The notes under the pieces: generated by a model | What the model was told of the DNA's origin: nothing | The model's input: the letters and a program-made list of their open reading frames with translations, nothing else | The model's database searches: none | Made by a program: the position numbers and the translations under genes | Shown: one piece after another, positions 11,697-23,789 of the stretch | Numbering within the stretch: position 1 is the first letter of the stretch | Layout: every line of letters begins with the position of its first letter | DNA from: Tricholomella constricta | Lineage: Eukaryota; Basidiomycota; Agaricomycetes; Agaricales; Lyophyllaceae | Length of the DNA: 64,000 nucleotides | Assembly (NCBI GenBank): GCA_013368375.1 | Contig: JAACJP010000001.1 | Coordinates: forward strand, 1,426,001 to 1,490,000 | Direction of reading: 5' to 3'

Positions 11697-13090
11697 ATGA
11701 CTTCTCATACCGCGTCGATTCGCTGGCTTTCCAATGAATACTACGGTGCGTAAAACTGTTTTGAAGTATGTCTATTCTTTTGGCCGTAACTGTCTGCAGA
11801 ACAAAACGGAAATCACTTCGAAATCTTAGAAAGCCCCCCTTCCGCGTTGGAGTTTTCTCGATTAGTGCATATCTCAAGGCCTGTCGTGATAAAAGGTGCG
11901 AGCAGTCCGATGTTCACGATATATCCTAAAGATGATTGCCCCATGACAGGTTTCAAGATCCCAGCTTCTACACTGTGGTCTGATGAATATCTCATCAACC
12001 GTATGGGTTCGCGGCCAATGTCGATAGCCGTCACCCCCAACGGGTCAGACTATGTTTTAAGCCATCAGCTTGTCGAGTAATACTTTACCAGGCTTGCAGA
12101 CGCTGTCACTCGCGGTCCTGATGATCAACCGTACTTCGTGGAACCACACTTAGAAAAGATGACCATGGCAGAGTTCCTACCGAATATCTCAAGAGGTCCG
12201 GAGTCACATTTTCTAATCCGTGGATGTTCTGATGCGCGCTGATGTTTCCTTAGGTTCTAAAACAGGAACTTCGGATATATGCTACTTGCAGTCCCAGAAT
12301 GGTAACCTGTACTCAAGTGGCGACTTCGCAGGAGGCGAGAGCCCGGTATCAGAGTTTCAACCCTTGAGACGCGATGTTCCCAGCGACATTTCATGGTGCA
12401 CCGAAGCTCTAGGTGTGTATTATTATAACGCTCTTATTTGAAGCTGCGTGACATCTATCGGAACAGGAAGGTTCCCGGATGCTGTCAACCTATGGATAGG
12501 TGACGAACGAAGCATCACCAGCATACACAGTGGTGAATAATTTGCACCCTTCCTTTTAGCATAGAAGCTGAACATCAGCAGACCCGTACGAAAATATTTA
12601 CACAGTTGTTCGAGGGGCTAAGCACTTCACGTTACTTCCACCCACGGAGGGATGGTGCCTGAAAGGTAAGCCAAGTCGGTATTGTTCCTATAATCACCAA
12701 TCGAGAGATTGCCTGGATTTAGAACGTACATATCCGCATGCGACGTATACACGGTGCTCTTCAACTTCACGGCTGGCGCTTCAGCCGTCCTCTGGGATCG
12801 GTGAAGTTCGCTGGTCTTCTATATCCGAACCACATATACCAGGCGTCCTGCCGCCAGAAGCCCACCCTATTGACATCACGCTTGGTCCTGGCGAGACTTT
12901 GTATCTTCCCGCAGGCTGGTGGCACCATGTACGACAGTCTGGAAATACCACGATTGCACTGAACTGGTGGTATGACCTTGAAATGCGTGGTATGTCATGG
13001 GTTATGCTGAGCTTTCTTCGAGAGAGTGGTGAAGTCCCTCCAGGAAATGCAAATGCAGATAAAGAGAACGAGAGACGGACTGTACTGTAA
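11697..13090 (+). CDS. JMJD7-like JmjC (cupin-8) protein hydroxylase
   Basis: Fe(II)/2-oxoglutarate dioxygenase of the JMJD7 type; the human protein hydroxylates lysines of DRG-family GTPases. The start at 11697 gives MTSHTASIRWLSNEYY, joined through an intron (about 11746-11799) to EQNGNHFEILESPPSALEFSRLVHISRPVVIKG. Then come SDEYLINRMGSRPMSIAVTPNG, the iron-binding HxD block ([29 protein letters not shown]), and the distal His block (DITLGPGETLYLPAGWWHHVRQSGNTTIALNWWYD). The order and spacing match the JMJD7/cupin-8 fold. At least six short introns. It is divergent from ELG1, with only 214 bp between the starts. The human peptidase activity of this family is debated, so I assign only hydroxylase-type chemistry. 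Confidence 0.88.
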
Positions 13091-13428
13091 AATACTGAAA
13101 GTTAACAGACCATGCCATCCATCCATCCATTCACAATTAAAGGATTGGTATCGATCCGTACTGAGCATCAAGCGGATTCGAGCGAAATGAACGAAATCCT
13201 ATCGACGTCATGAACGGGGAGTGGTTGTGAAGCTATATTACGAGTGAGGTGCAGGCAAATCGAGGCACTTTCTTGGTTTCCCTTCTCCCGGTTATTCGTC
13301 GGGAATTGAAGTTGAATCTTGATTGAGCCGCGTGCGCGCCTTTCGATCGATCACCGTGACGCGTCACCTGGCTTGTCACAAAAATTTGAACGTCTTTTCC
13401 ATCCTCGACGTCTCGCTGAACTGATACT
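13091..13428. other. Intergenic region with the NHP2 promoter
   Basis: Non-coding gap holding a CCATCCATCCAT microsatellite near 13110 and, at 13356-13367, the 12-bp palindrome GTGACGCGTCAC, 62 bases upstream of the NHP2 start codon. Confidence 0.55.
13356..13367. promoter_or_regulatory. GTGACGCGTCAC palindrome upstream of NHP2
   Basis: A perfect inverted repeat containing ACGCGT, placed where a basidiomycete core promoter would be. Related GCGTCAC units lie in the shared 36.1 kb promoter, and a CRE-type palindrome lies at 63.6 kb. Confidence 0.45.
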
Positions 13429-14174
13429 ATGGCCAAGGACAAGTCAGAGAAGAAAGATAAGAAGCGCAAGGAGGTTCCGGACGTCGAGCCTTCTGCGGAG
13501 ACAGCCGACGTGGAAATGGTAGATGCGGACCGTCCAAAAGTACCCAATCCTGATTTATCGACTGTCCTCTACTTTTCTTTACGAGTTTGTCACTTCTAGT
13601 CGCCCAAGAAGGCCAGGAAAGAGAAGGAGGAGACTCTCATTCTCCCTGAGGACCTTTCGCCTCTCGCTCATCCCCTTGCTCAGAAAAAGCTCGTCAAGAA
13701 GCTGCATAAAACCATTAAAAAAGGTGTGTCGTTGTTCTGCTGGTGAGATTCATTTTATTCACATTCAAGATAGCGTCGAAGGCACGGCAAGTGAAGCGAG
13801 GGGTCAAGGAGGTCGTGAAGGGTATTCGCAAGGGTGAAAAAGGGTATGTCTGCTTGTTCTCAATCTCTTGCCGTTTCTAATCTCTCGGAAGGCTTCTCAT
13901 CCTTGCCGCGGATATCAACCCAATCGACATCATCTCGCATCTACCAGTGCTCAGCGAAGAAGCTCAGATACCCTATGTATTCGTTGCCTCAAAAGAAGAA
14001 CTTGGCCATGCGAGCTCGACAAAACGACCGACAAGCTGTGTAATGGTGTGCCCTGATCAGAAAAAGAAAAAACGGAAGGAGGGGGAGAAGGAGGACAAGG
14101 ATGATGACTACCGTGAGCTGTACGATGAATGCTACAAGGAGGTCGAAAAGCTCGACAGCCAGATCGTGTTTTGA
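13429..14174 (+). CDS. NHP2: H/ACA ribonucleoprotein subunit NHP2
   Basis: L7Ae-family RNA-binding protein of H/ACA snoRNPs, which guide pseudouridylation of rRNA and snRNA in the nucleolus. The start at 13429 gives a lysine-rich N-terminus (MAKDKSEKKDKKRKEVPDVEP). The body matches the family: LSPLAHPLAQKKLVKKLHKTIKK, then the RNA-binding signature KRGVKEVVKGIRKGEKGLLILAADINPIDIISHLPVLSEEAQIPYVFVASKEELGHAS, followed by TKRPTSCVMV. The C-terminal extension (KKKKRKEGEKEDKDDDYRELYDECYKEVEKLDSQIVF) is longer than in yeast. Three short introns. It lies 147 bases upstream of BFR1 on the same strand. Confidence 0.93.
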
Positions 14175-14320
14175 AATAGACACGTCGTACATACGCCAAG
14201 CGAGACCACATGTCGGATATTTGAGGTTCACACGATCTGGACCGTTTTCCTCTCCAACCGCCAGCACGACTGCTAGATACCCTTTAACCTATCTTACTCG
14301 TCCTAGTTTTCTTTATTACT

Positions 14321-16136
14321 ATGTCTGCTGCGAAGTCAAAAGCTGCTCCTGCCACCAACGGGGCTGCTACTGCTGCTGCCAAGGGAAAGGCGTCTTCTAC
14401 CAACGGCACTACAACTCCGGTCTCCACCACGGACAAAAAGGACACGTCGGACGCCTTGGCAGCTTTCTCTGGCGGTAAACCAGACAAGAAAGTCTATGAC
14501 GCCGAGCAGGACAAGATTAAGAAGGAAATCGATACTCTTCAAGTCAAACTGGCAAGTGACTTTTCCAGAATTCATTGAGCAAAGCTAATGGAAGCCTTAG
14601 TCCGCAGTACGGGACAAAATATCTCTGGCAACAAAATCTGGCTCTGGAAATGACCGACGCGCTGCTCTTCGTGCGGAACTCGATGGTATTCGTGGCCAGC
14701 AGTCCAACAATAAGTCGTCCAGGGGAAAAATTCTAGACCAGGTGAAAGCTATTCAGGATGGCATTCAAAAGAAGGTTCGCACTATCTTCCCTTCTTATTA
14801 ATCTATGCATTTATCATTATGCGCACGTCTTTAGATCAAAGACCTTCAGGCTGCGAAGGCCAAGGTGTCCTTCAAAACCGTCGCCGATGTGGATGCACAC
14901 ATCAAGTAGGTTATCCTCACCACCAAGCCCTATTCCTCGCTACTCACAAGCACGCTCAGAAACCTGGAGAAACAGGTCGAATCCGGCAACATGAAACTTG
15001 CCGACGAAAAACGCGCATTACAGGAAATCAGCACTAGCAAACGAAACCGTCGCCTCGTCGAGAGTTTCCAAGCAGAACAGGAATCTATCGAAGCAGACCG
15101 TGCAACAGTTGACGAGCTCCGCAAACAGCTTGATGACCCCGAGTTCAAGGCTGTTTCTGACCGTTACGACGCTATCAAGGCTGAGCTCGACGAACTCAAG
15201 AAGGAGGGCGACGAGGCTTACGCCGGTCGGGCTAAACTCTTCGAGGAACGCGACAATATCCAGGGCCAGCTCAACACTCTCTTTAACCAAAAACGAGAGT
15301 CCGCCCATCAATTCCGGGAATTGAACGATCGTTACTGGAATAAAGTCAACGAGGATCGTGCTCGGCGTGCCGAGAGGGCTCGTACCCAGCGAGCTGCTGA
15401 GGAGGCGCAGAAGAAACAAGAAATTGCAGAGCGACTGCGCGAAGAGGCAGCAATTCCTGCCTTCCAAGCCCAAATCGAGGATTGCCAAACACTCATCGAT
15501 TTCCTCTCCGGCAAGAGTACGGGCAACGTAACTTACAAGTCTACGCCTTTGACTGCGAAGACTGAAGTGGCTGGGGTTCCGAAGCTCGAAATTAGAAAGG
15601 TGGAGGGAGCGCCTGAGGGTTCAATAGTGCGGAAGAAGAAGAACGAGGATGAAGAGTCTTACTTCGTTGGCGGCAAAGGCAAGGCGAAGGGTAAGCGGGG
15701 TGCTTCAAAAGTATCTGACGCCAATGGAGCCGCATCTACCAGCCCAACCGCCGCGAACGCCCCCCTCAATCTTCCCCTGCCGACACTTTCCGCCCTCCTC
15801 TCACTCTCTATCCCTCCTCCTGCATCGGCCGTCGACGTTTCACGTGTCGTCGAGGATCTCAAGACGAAAAAGGCATGGTTCGAGGCCAACCAGACCCGTG
15901 TCACTGCAGAGAACGTCGCGAAGGCCGAGAGTGACATCCAGCGTTTGACAAATTCCGGGAAAGACGCCAAATTGGCGGATGTCCCCCCAAATGGCGAGGG
16001 CGAGCAGCCTGCGGAACCAACCTCCACACCTCAGATCGGCAACGCACCCGCCGCGCAACCCCCGACGCCTGCCACGTTGGAGAAGTTAGATGAAGTCCTC
16101 GAGCACGAGGTTGCTGCTGGCGCAGAGGAGTCCTGA
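14321..16136 (+). CDS. BFR1: BFR1-like polysome-associated coiled-coil protein
   Basis: Homologue of yeast Bfr1, an mRNP and polysome component at the ER linked to secretion and nuclear segregation. An Ala/Ser/Thr-rich N-terminus leads into VYDAEQDKIKKEIDTLQVKL, SAVRDKISLATKSGSGNDRRAALRAELDGIRGQQSNNKSSRGKILDQVKAIQDGIQKK and IKDLQAAKAKVSFKTVADVDAHIK, each on a small exon. A long coiled coil follows in the large exon from about 14960 (NLEKQVESGNMKLADEKRALQEISTSKRNRR onward). The region after residue ~350 is low-complexity (RKKKNEDEESYFVGGKGKAKGKRG). The C-terminal end holds a basidiomycete-type extension of ~120 residues. The start is the only ATG before the first conserved segment. Confidence 0.9.
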
Positions 16137-16497
16137 ATATAGGCGTGTTGCTGAACGGAAGGATTGGACTTTGATACTCATGTTCAGTACCTTGAATATA
16201 CTCCTCATGATATATATAAGAGCAGCGATAAAACAAGCTGGACGAGTATATATAGATATATATCGATAACAAAATCCTCGAAGTCAAGATGTGTACAGTA
16301 TTAATGAGCGTGAGGGGGAGACGGAAAGCAGAGGAAGAAGAAAGACTGATACAGAGGGGAGGGAGGGGATACGAGGATGACTAGATATAGCGGACAAAAA
16401 GATACTCGGATAACAAGAGGCCAGAGAACCGAACGAAACATCCACGAATTAAGGTTTCGTCCACTATAACTCCAAGACAAGAAGATTTTTGTCCGTA

Positions 16498-19453
16498 TTA
16501 TACTCCGGACGGTTGCTCGGTTTTAACAGGCTCAGGTTCAGGATCCGACTCGCTCACGGGCGTCGAAGACGAATTCATTGCCAAGTCCTGGGATGCGAAG
16601 TTGGTCACGTCAAAGGAGTTTCCAGATCCAGAGAAGTCTGGAAATGAAAGCCCGGATTGATGTGAGTCTTCCTGCGTGGCTGAGGTATCCATGTATGATA
16701 GTGATCCGTAGGCATCTGCATTGAAACCGGACGAACTGGGATCGAGAGAACCTGAGGGGAATGGATCGTGCTGGAGGGCAGCGAGCATGCTCGAGGTCGT
16801 CGGAGTGTGAGTCATCATGTGCTGCTGAGATGAGTTGAAGTTCTCCTGCCCGGCCATCGGTGACAGGGTAAAGAACTGTTGTTGCATGACAGGCTCCACC
16901 GATGCCGCTACAGAGTTTGTAGACAGTGCCACACTCCTCAAGACATTTACTGCGATCCAGTCACTGATGGAAATCATTCATCATTAAGCCGTTGATCAGC
17001 ACAAAGAAGATGTGCACGCGACTCACTCGAGGAACAGTTTCATGATTTGAAACGCACCAAAGGCAGGATCACTGCGTATGGTCTTGTCACAACGTAAATC
17101 AGAATGCCTTGATGGACAAAAGATTTGCTAAACTCACCAGATCCCGCATAACCTGACTTGTAACATATCCAAAGCGGATAAGAACGCTCCGCGAGCTCAT
17201 CGTACTCCTCTCCTCCGTTCCGTTATGATTAGCGCGGCTGCTCCCCATTAATCGTTCGCAGCATTTGTCCGCCCAAGCCATTACCTCCCGGACTGGTTCA
17301 TTAGTCTTTGTTAAGCTGTCCAGTATCTGCACGAATTCAACTTCCAAAAGCTGCACCAAGTCCTCATGGCGACAATTGCAGACCAAAGCCGACTGGTTCC
17401 GAACGGATTCAAAGTCGATTTTATGCCAAGATCGACGCATCTCCGTCAGCTGCTTTTGGTTGGTGAGAACAGTGTTCAATGCTTGTGTAACTTGGTATAT
17501 ATCGAGAAATCGCACTGGCGGATTCAGATGATTAGCACGTTTGGAGGAAGGATTGAAGTACGCACAAACGAGGTGGCCAAATCGTGCTCCAAGTTCCACT
17601 TTCGGTTCGACAAAGGTATTACCGTAATTTTCAAGGGCAACTAATAATATCTTTTCCATCTTGTTTGCCAACTGTCGAAGGCTCGATAGCGAAGCCGCGC
17701 TTATAGGCGAGAGCATCTGCGATCGCAAAATTTCTAGGATTTCCTACGTGGACTGGGTCAGAGACGGGGTTGATGTAGCCAAAATGTTCGAACGTACGTC
17801 GTAGACGATGGCATCCGCCTTTGCCATCAGTCCTGCAATCGCGGGAGCATGGACGATCTCGCGATGCTGCCCGCCCAAGCTTGTCCAGAATGTTCGCAGG
17901 TGCATCTCAAACTGGTCGAAGCGGAAAGTCCTAACACTCTCGAGCAAAGCATCTAAGTGATCTTGAAACCAGTTCCAGACCTCGCGAGCAAGTACTGTGT
18001 GATGTGTTGAACTGGCACCGACAGCGTCTTCGATGGATGGGAAGTGGGACAACTGGCGCACAGACAACGCTTGCTGAGGGGTGAGATACGGGACAGAGCC
18101 ACTCGTGGTTTGTGGCGAGTGGGATTGGACGGTCAGGGCTGGTTCTTGTTGAGGATGTCTCCGAATCGATGCTTGGGGTGGGAAAGTGCCAGAGGGCCGC
18201 TGCGCAGACTGTACTTGGGATAGCAGCGTCGAGGCAGTTGGTGTCTTGTCGCTCAGGTCATTGGTGAACACGGCGCCCTTGATGTCGTTGGACAAGGTCA
18301 AAGAATTCCGCTTAGAGCCGATCGCTGAATTAACGCCTTCAGAGTCCTCGTCCTCATCCTCGTCTGAACGTTCCTCGCTCCTGTTGGCTGCCTCTGACTG
18401 CTCTTGAGCAAGGCGAGCGGCATTGACGGACTGTTGCCCTGCATTGTTGTTCGACTTCTGGATATAGTCCTGTAACCATTCGGCTTCCGCCGAAGTGGCT
18501 GGTCGAATACCACAATCTGTCATCAGTTACTGATGAGCGATCGCAACTGATGGAACATGATGAATTTTCCATACAATGATATTTGCTGTTCCCTCTGACA
18601 CCCAAGCGTCGAGTTTTGATAGTGGGAAAGCACAGTCGAATCGCCTTGCCCAAGGTGGCGGTGTTGATATGAGGGATCCCGTACTGGTCGCAGACTCGAC
18701 GGTAGGAAAAGTAGAGCCCCTGACGTGGAACGTTTCCATCGGGGTAAGGGGCATAGTTAGCGGTTAGCCTGTCACTCTTTCAATAAGCTGTGATACAATA
18801 AAATAGAAAGTAACGCACCACGCCTGAACGAAAATTTGCTTTGCCCTGTCCGACGCACTCGTGGTCGTTGCTACTCGCACATTAGCTGCCAACTTCTCCA
18901 ACGCGTGATCCGGGCTGATAGTCATACGGCCAAAGGCGCCAGCAGCATGCATGGTTTCATGGCTGGGAGCCATCGTTTGGCCTCCTCCAAACATGGTGTG
19001 ATAGTCAGGGGCAGAGTTTCCCAAGTACATGGAGAGATCATCCGTTTCGCTGGAGGAGGAATGGACGCTGTCGGTATCACGAGGGTAAGGCGATGCAGCG
19101 ACGCGGGCTCTGATGTGACTGGGACGCATGGGACCTTTGCTGATGTTGTGGTTGGGCGGCGACTGGCGCGAGTCGTCGTCAGTGAAATTTAAGGCAACTG
19201 GGAAGGGGTAGAACGAATCCCGTACGTGGTCACCCTGGATCGAAGCGTGGTGGTTTAAATGGTATGAGGCCCGGTAGAGATCGTCGGCAGATGGGGGCAT
19301 CGCAGGATGGATGGGGCCCTGGGAGGATTGGGGTCGAGAGTTGGAGGAATGGGCCGAGGAAGAGGAAACGGAACTGGATCGCGAGTGGGGGTGGACGGGG
19401 AGGTAATCGAGAGGCATGCTGGTTGGCAGCATCTGCATGTTGACGGCAGTCAT
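16498..19453 (-). CDS. RFX-family winged-helix transcription factor
   Basis: DNA-binding regulator of the RFX family (yeast Crt1/Rfx1, S. pombe Sak1, filamentous-fungal RfxA). The RFX DNA-binding domain is spread over two exons: LTANYAPYPDGNVPRQGLYFSYRRVCDQYGIPHINTATLGKAIRLCFPTIKTRRLGVRGNSKYHYCGIRP. It includes the conserved LG(K)AIR and TRRLG(V)RGNSKYHY signatures. The N-terminus is Ser/His-rich. After the domain come acidic and Ser-rich regions, the fungal C-terminal RFX region (LAREVWNWFQDHLDALLESVRTFRFDQFEMHLRTFWTSL), and at the end a Ser/Gln-rich tail closing with SESDPEPEPVKTEQPSGV. At least six exons. The start is the ATG at 19453. In other fungi such factors control DNA-damage or cell-cycle genes; targets here are not visible. 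Confidence 0.93.
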
Positions 19454-19875
19454 ACTGGAAACAGGCAGCGGGCGGCTTGGAGAAACGAAATCAAGGCAAA
19501 CGACAGTGGTGCTACGGTGTAAAAAAAGCTTGACGCGGACCAGCCGAGGAGAACAAAAAATAAAGCAAAGAGCGGGACGGAGAAAAGAAAGAGAGAGTCA
19601 GGTATGAAGAGATTATAGTCCAGTGAATACGGAACGAAAGGCCGCCGACGACGATGAGTAACTGAGCGGGCTCGAGGGATTCGGAAGGAAAGCGTTGGTT
19701 ACCAGATCACGACCGTCCGCAGAGGTCAATCGTCAAGACAACAACAGCAGCCTCTTTCGGCCTCACGCTTTTCATCTTATACTCTCTTAGCCCTGTTTAC
19801 CGAGCCACACACACGGCTCCATCTCTCACGCTCTCATCAATTGATACACGAGCCCCTATCATCTCCCCTCCCGTT
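19454..19875. other. RFX upstream region and 3' end of PPN1
   Basis: No coding exon is seen. On the RFX coding strand the sequence is pyrimidine-rich, as in many basidiomycete promoters and 5' UTRs. Confidence 0.4.
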
Positions 19876-22426
19876 TCACCCCTCTTCTCCCCCCATATAC
19901 ATGTATTTCCGGAATCTCCTTCGCAGCTTTCTGTACTTCGCGTCCCCCAGTTTCTGCGCCAGCTCCACCCACGACGGGATGGTCAGATCTGCCATCTCGT
20001 ACGGTGCGTATCTGGACTCCATCACTCTCGAGTCTCGCAGCCCCGCCGGCAAATGCTGCAGCGGTATTGGATAATGAAATTCTCCTCCGGCACCATCCGC
20101 TGTCGGGGGTGGATGTAGCAGCCTGGGCGCAAACGTCAGGTACTCCAGCTTAAAACGTGGCCGATGCGTCTTATTCGCGTCCTCCAGATCGGGCAGGTAA
20201 TACTGCAAATGATACATTAGCTTGACCACGGTGCCGCTGGCAAGGGACATACATACCTGCGCGTATCCCAAAGGAGTCCATTGCTTGTTACTTCGCGATG
20301 GCGATTCTGCGTCGGAATACCAGGTTTCGTTCAAGAAACACTTCCATGTATTTCGTTTTGACTTGGAGCGGCAGTGCGCTTCCTTGTTTCCGTGGTCCCC
20401 CCGACGATGTCCATGTCTTCTCTTACCAGTGGTCTTTGGCCTCCTCATTCCATCCTCGGTTCCTGTCACATTGTACGAGAAGATTCGAAACGACGGGAGG
20501 TAGGGGTTAGGCACAACAGGGGGTGCGATGTTGATGACAGCGTAGTTCCCATAATCCAGGTCTTTCGCTTTCGTAGGGATCGCTGAATATTCGTTCAAGA
20601 GTGTGTGGTACAAAGAAACATATTTCTTTTTGTTTCCGGAGTCCTCGGTTGTAAACTCAAGGTCGATGGCTTCGACGAACGCGAACTGAGAAGAGGAGGT
20701 CAGGCCAAATGCCAAGACGGAGGTAAACGTAACTTTACATGGTCCGCATTCATGTGCTAAATACGATAGTCAGCAGATATAAAACCGTTGTCAACTGGTA
20801 AACATACACCAAACAGATGCCCAAGCACTGTATCCTGAAATCGGAGGGACAACTCGACGTACCGAACGTACTATCCATAATCTGTCAACTAGTCTGCTCC
20901 TTGACGACAAGGATCTACTCACACAGTCAGGGAAATAGTTCCCGGGAGAAGGCGGTACGTGACCTGAATTTCATCGTTTTGGATAAATTTCTTCGAATGA
21001 TAAGAAAAGTGCTTACCGGTAATCCAAACCTTTGCAATCATGGGTCAATGATACTGATGAGAATCACAGGGATAACTCACCTGCATATCCCTACTTCGGT
21101 AACCGTTCAGTTGCACTTCGAGCCAATCAAGTTGAAGATTTCCGGGATCGCTTGGATCTTTGAACCCACAGCCGCCAACAGCTTTCATGACGTGTTCAGA
21201 AATAGCCCAAACGGTGCAAAATCTATAAAAAAAACCTTTGTTGGAGTCGTAAAAGTACATGGTATTCAGGCTGATGGCGGCAACCTTGTTCGGGATGACT
21301 TCTACGGAAAAGTAGGCCCCACGCTGGAATACCTGGTGATAAGGAAACGGGATGAAGGTCTCCCAGATCCTTGACACAATTCAGTACATGAAAATGACAG
21401 CCCAGATCAGATATCCTTACTGGGAGAATTCATTTGTGATTCTGTTTGGACCTGTGGGACAGCTGTATCATCAGTGACCTATCACAGAAGATGTGTTTTG
21501 CCTACCTGGTGTCATAATATTCTTTGAACCATAAGTTCTCAGCTAGTGAGGTGACAACTACGCAGAAGGAGGCGCCTTACATGAGCTACACCCGCCTTGG
21601 GTTAGCAGCGAAGCGTTTCAAGAGAAATTGGTAACTCACGCCACACGTCATTGTTTCCTATGAGCAAGTAAATATAGCGTGAACAAGTCAATGTACGCGA
21701 ACAAGAGCGTGTCGTTACCTAAACTAGGCACAACCGGAATGCCTTTGCTTGTGAACACCTCCTTCATCTTTGAGGTGACTGCCCTGTTTAGGCTGTAGAT
21801 TTCATCGGGTGTACGAGGTAACTTCGGATCGCTATCATGTCTTGAAACGCGTAAAAGCTCCGTAAGAGAGAAGGCTGAAGAATATATCGCGGAGAAGGTA
21901 TCACCTTGCATTATCTCCAGTCCCTGCAAGACGGCAGCCATGCCGATCAATTCCCTAAAGTCACGAGAACCATAAAGTAGAACGCACATATGACGAAATC
22001 CACTTCCGATGCCCACTTTTTATTCAAGAAATCCAACGTGAAGTTCGTGAGCCTGAACGGCGAATCGCAGTCCCTGTGAAGAGAGCTCAGTCGGAGTCCC
22101 AGTGCACACGCCGCGAGGGAACGCACGAGAATGGAGTTCCATAATAGCCAGCCCGATTATTCGCCTTCTTTCCCTTTTTCCTGTGACATGATGTCTTTTC
22201 GGAAGTCCGGGCAGCGTAATAAGGGTCAGGGTGCATGTCCGTTATCTGTAAGAATCTTCCATGCAGGCGGCGCGGCTCTTTTTGTGGCATGTTTAAAATA
22301 ACTCGTAAAGTTCACGGATGGAACGCACGTACTTGTGTTGGGGGCCTGGAGCGCAACCTGGACAGGCGATGCCAGGACGTGGCCCAGGTTGACTGCGATG
22401 ATGAGCAGTGCCGTGAACGCCAACAT
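19876..22426 (-). CDS. PPN1: Endopolyphosphatase (PPN1-type vacuolar metallophosphoesterase)
   Basis: Type II membrane enzyme that cuts inorganic polyphosphate in the vacuole. The ATG at 22426 gives a signal anchor (MLAFTALLIIAVNLGHVLASP). Metallophosphoesterase motifs follow in order across many small exons: LQITDMHPDPYY (DxH), DFVIWTGDNARHDSD (GDxxRH, with a codon split by an intron), PSLGNND (GNN/E), and further on the VWITGHVPP- and FGHMNADHF-type His motifs. The C-terminal half (19876-20715) shows the family pattern with a basic, Arg/Lys-rich insert and ends in RKYMYMGGEEG. A GTG codon six bases upstream is open but is not used, since the ATG gives the anchor directly. More than ten introns. 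Intact as far as I can read. Confidence 0.9.
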
Positions 22427-22878
22427 ACTCACCCGAGCAACGCTGCGATAGAGTAGTGAGGCCTACAATCTGGATCTGTAATAACTAGCACACTGAGTGT
22501 GGTTGGTGGAGAGTGATCGCTGCTTTGGGGCAATACCTCGCACGTTCGTCCTTGGAAGCTATACCCTGTGACTCGAGGTACGAAAATAAATTATGCATAA
22601 ATTGCCAAGATCTACATACGACATTTAGACTGGTGCTTCTAACAATCCTCAAAAAGTCTACTTGCAATGGGAGGGCATGGATGTACGCGTGTGCAAGGTG
22701 GACAGAGAAAGGATGATGCCCATCTAATAATGATAATGATAACAAGGTCACAAGAGCGTATACACATACAAAATGGCTAAAGTACAAGACGGGTATCGCG
22801 CGGGAAGGCGCCGTCAATGGAGGAGTGATACAATGAGATGACAAAGACGACGAGAAACCAGTGGCAAGAAAGGAGAAA
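22427..22878. other. PPN1 upstream region
   Basis: Gap between the PPN1 start and the stop of the next minus-strand gene. One open frame runs through it on the minus strand, but it has no protein-like pattern and is judged spurious. Confidence 0.4.
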
Positions 22879-23467
22879 TCATTTGGTCTTGATGGGTCTA
22901 GAGCTGGTTGCGTGGTCGTCCGCGTCACAAGACGTGTGGATGGAATTGGAAGAATGTAGGGCAAGAAGGAAAGACAGGTTGTCGGACGTGTTCAGGACAT
23001 CTCGAATTGACTTTTCAGCGAGGAGGCAGACCTGAAGCAACATGTCAACAAGGGCGATATGGCCCACGCGATGTGGATAGCTCACTCTGCTGTAACCACC
23101 GGGCTGCAAGGTGGAGCGGCTCTTTGCAATTGTGTTGTGAATCACGTCGTAAGAGTATCTTTTGCTAATGATATGTTAGGTGTAGTTCGCATGGGCGTTG
23201 GCGTGCTCACAGAATGCTTTCAAGCTCAGCTCTAGTGCGGGGGTGAAGGAAAAGGTCGGCACCACTCAGATAGCGATCAAAGGCACGGTATGATGCACAT
23301 CCAGCAACGAGAGTCTCGTTGACAGAAGGGTGGTCCGAGTCCCAATTGAGCCAATTCTCGCTGGCAAGTGAGGTCAGCGTCCAGGCAGCGGTGAGTACAG
23401 TAGGCAAGTACCTGAGGTGGGTGTGGGCAGTGGCTTCTGGGGTGTGAGGGGCAAGGAATTTATCCAT
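22879..23467 (-). CDS. Small hypothetical protein
   Basis: I do not recognise this family. Exons joined in frame give about 165 residues: MDKFLAPHTPEATAHTHLR, then after a 51-bp intron ENWLNWDSDHPSVNETLVAGCASYRAFDRYLSGADLFLHPRTRAELESIL, then RYSYDVIHNTIAKSRSTLQPGG, then VCLLAEKSIRDVLNTSDNLSFLLALHSSNSIHTS and a short tail. There is no signal peptide or clear membrane span; the predicted content is mostly helical and acidic to neutral. The start at 23467 is the first ATG in the open frame. It is divergent from the acetoacetyl-CoA synthetase gene across a 322-bp promoter with an 18-bp palindrome, so the two may share regulation. Confidence 0.6.
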
Positions 23468-23652
23468 GTAACGATTGAGGACGACGGACGAGTAGTGGGC
23501 GCAGAGAAATTGAGTGTTTGGACGGGATACAAACGTGAGATACAAATGAAAGCGTGAAATTATGCAAATCGTTCGAGACAAGAAGCGTTAAATCCGCTGG
23601 CGCCTTTTTACAAATTTATTTTTCTTATCTTAGAGTCATTCGTCAAACGTGC

Positions 23653-23670
23653 GTGTGACAGCTGTCACAC
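23653..23670. promoter_or_regulatory. 18-bp perfect palindrome in a divergent promoter
   Basis: GTGTGACAGCTGTCACAC reads identically on both strands and is centred on a CAGCTG E-box. It sits 120 bases upstream of the acetoacetyl-CoA synthetase start and 186 bases upstream of the divergent small gene, a natural place for a dimeric activator or repressor. Confidence 0.55.
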
Positions 23671-23789
23671 CCCAAAAGCGGTTATACACAGACCAGAGTG
23701 GGTAAGATGATCGGGCGGTGTGATCGGTGTCGTTCCTGTAATTGTCTCTTGGCTGCTCCCTGTTCTCACTTCCCTGCATCTCCACTCCC

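Noticed and set aside
22485..22964. 159-codon minus-strand open frame overlapping the end of the small hypothetical gene
   Set aside because: It is in another frame from the supported exons, and its sequence has no protein-like pattern.
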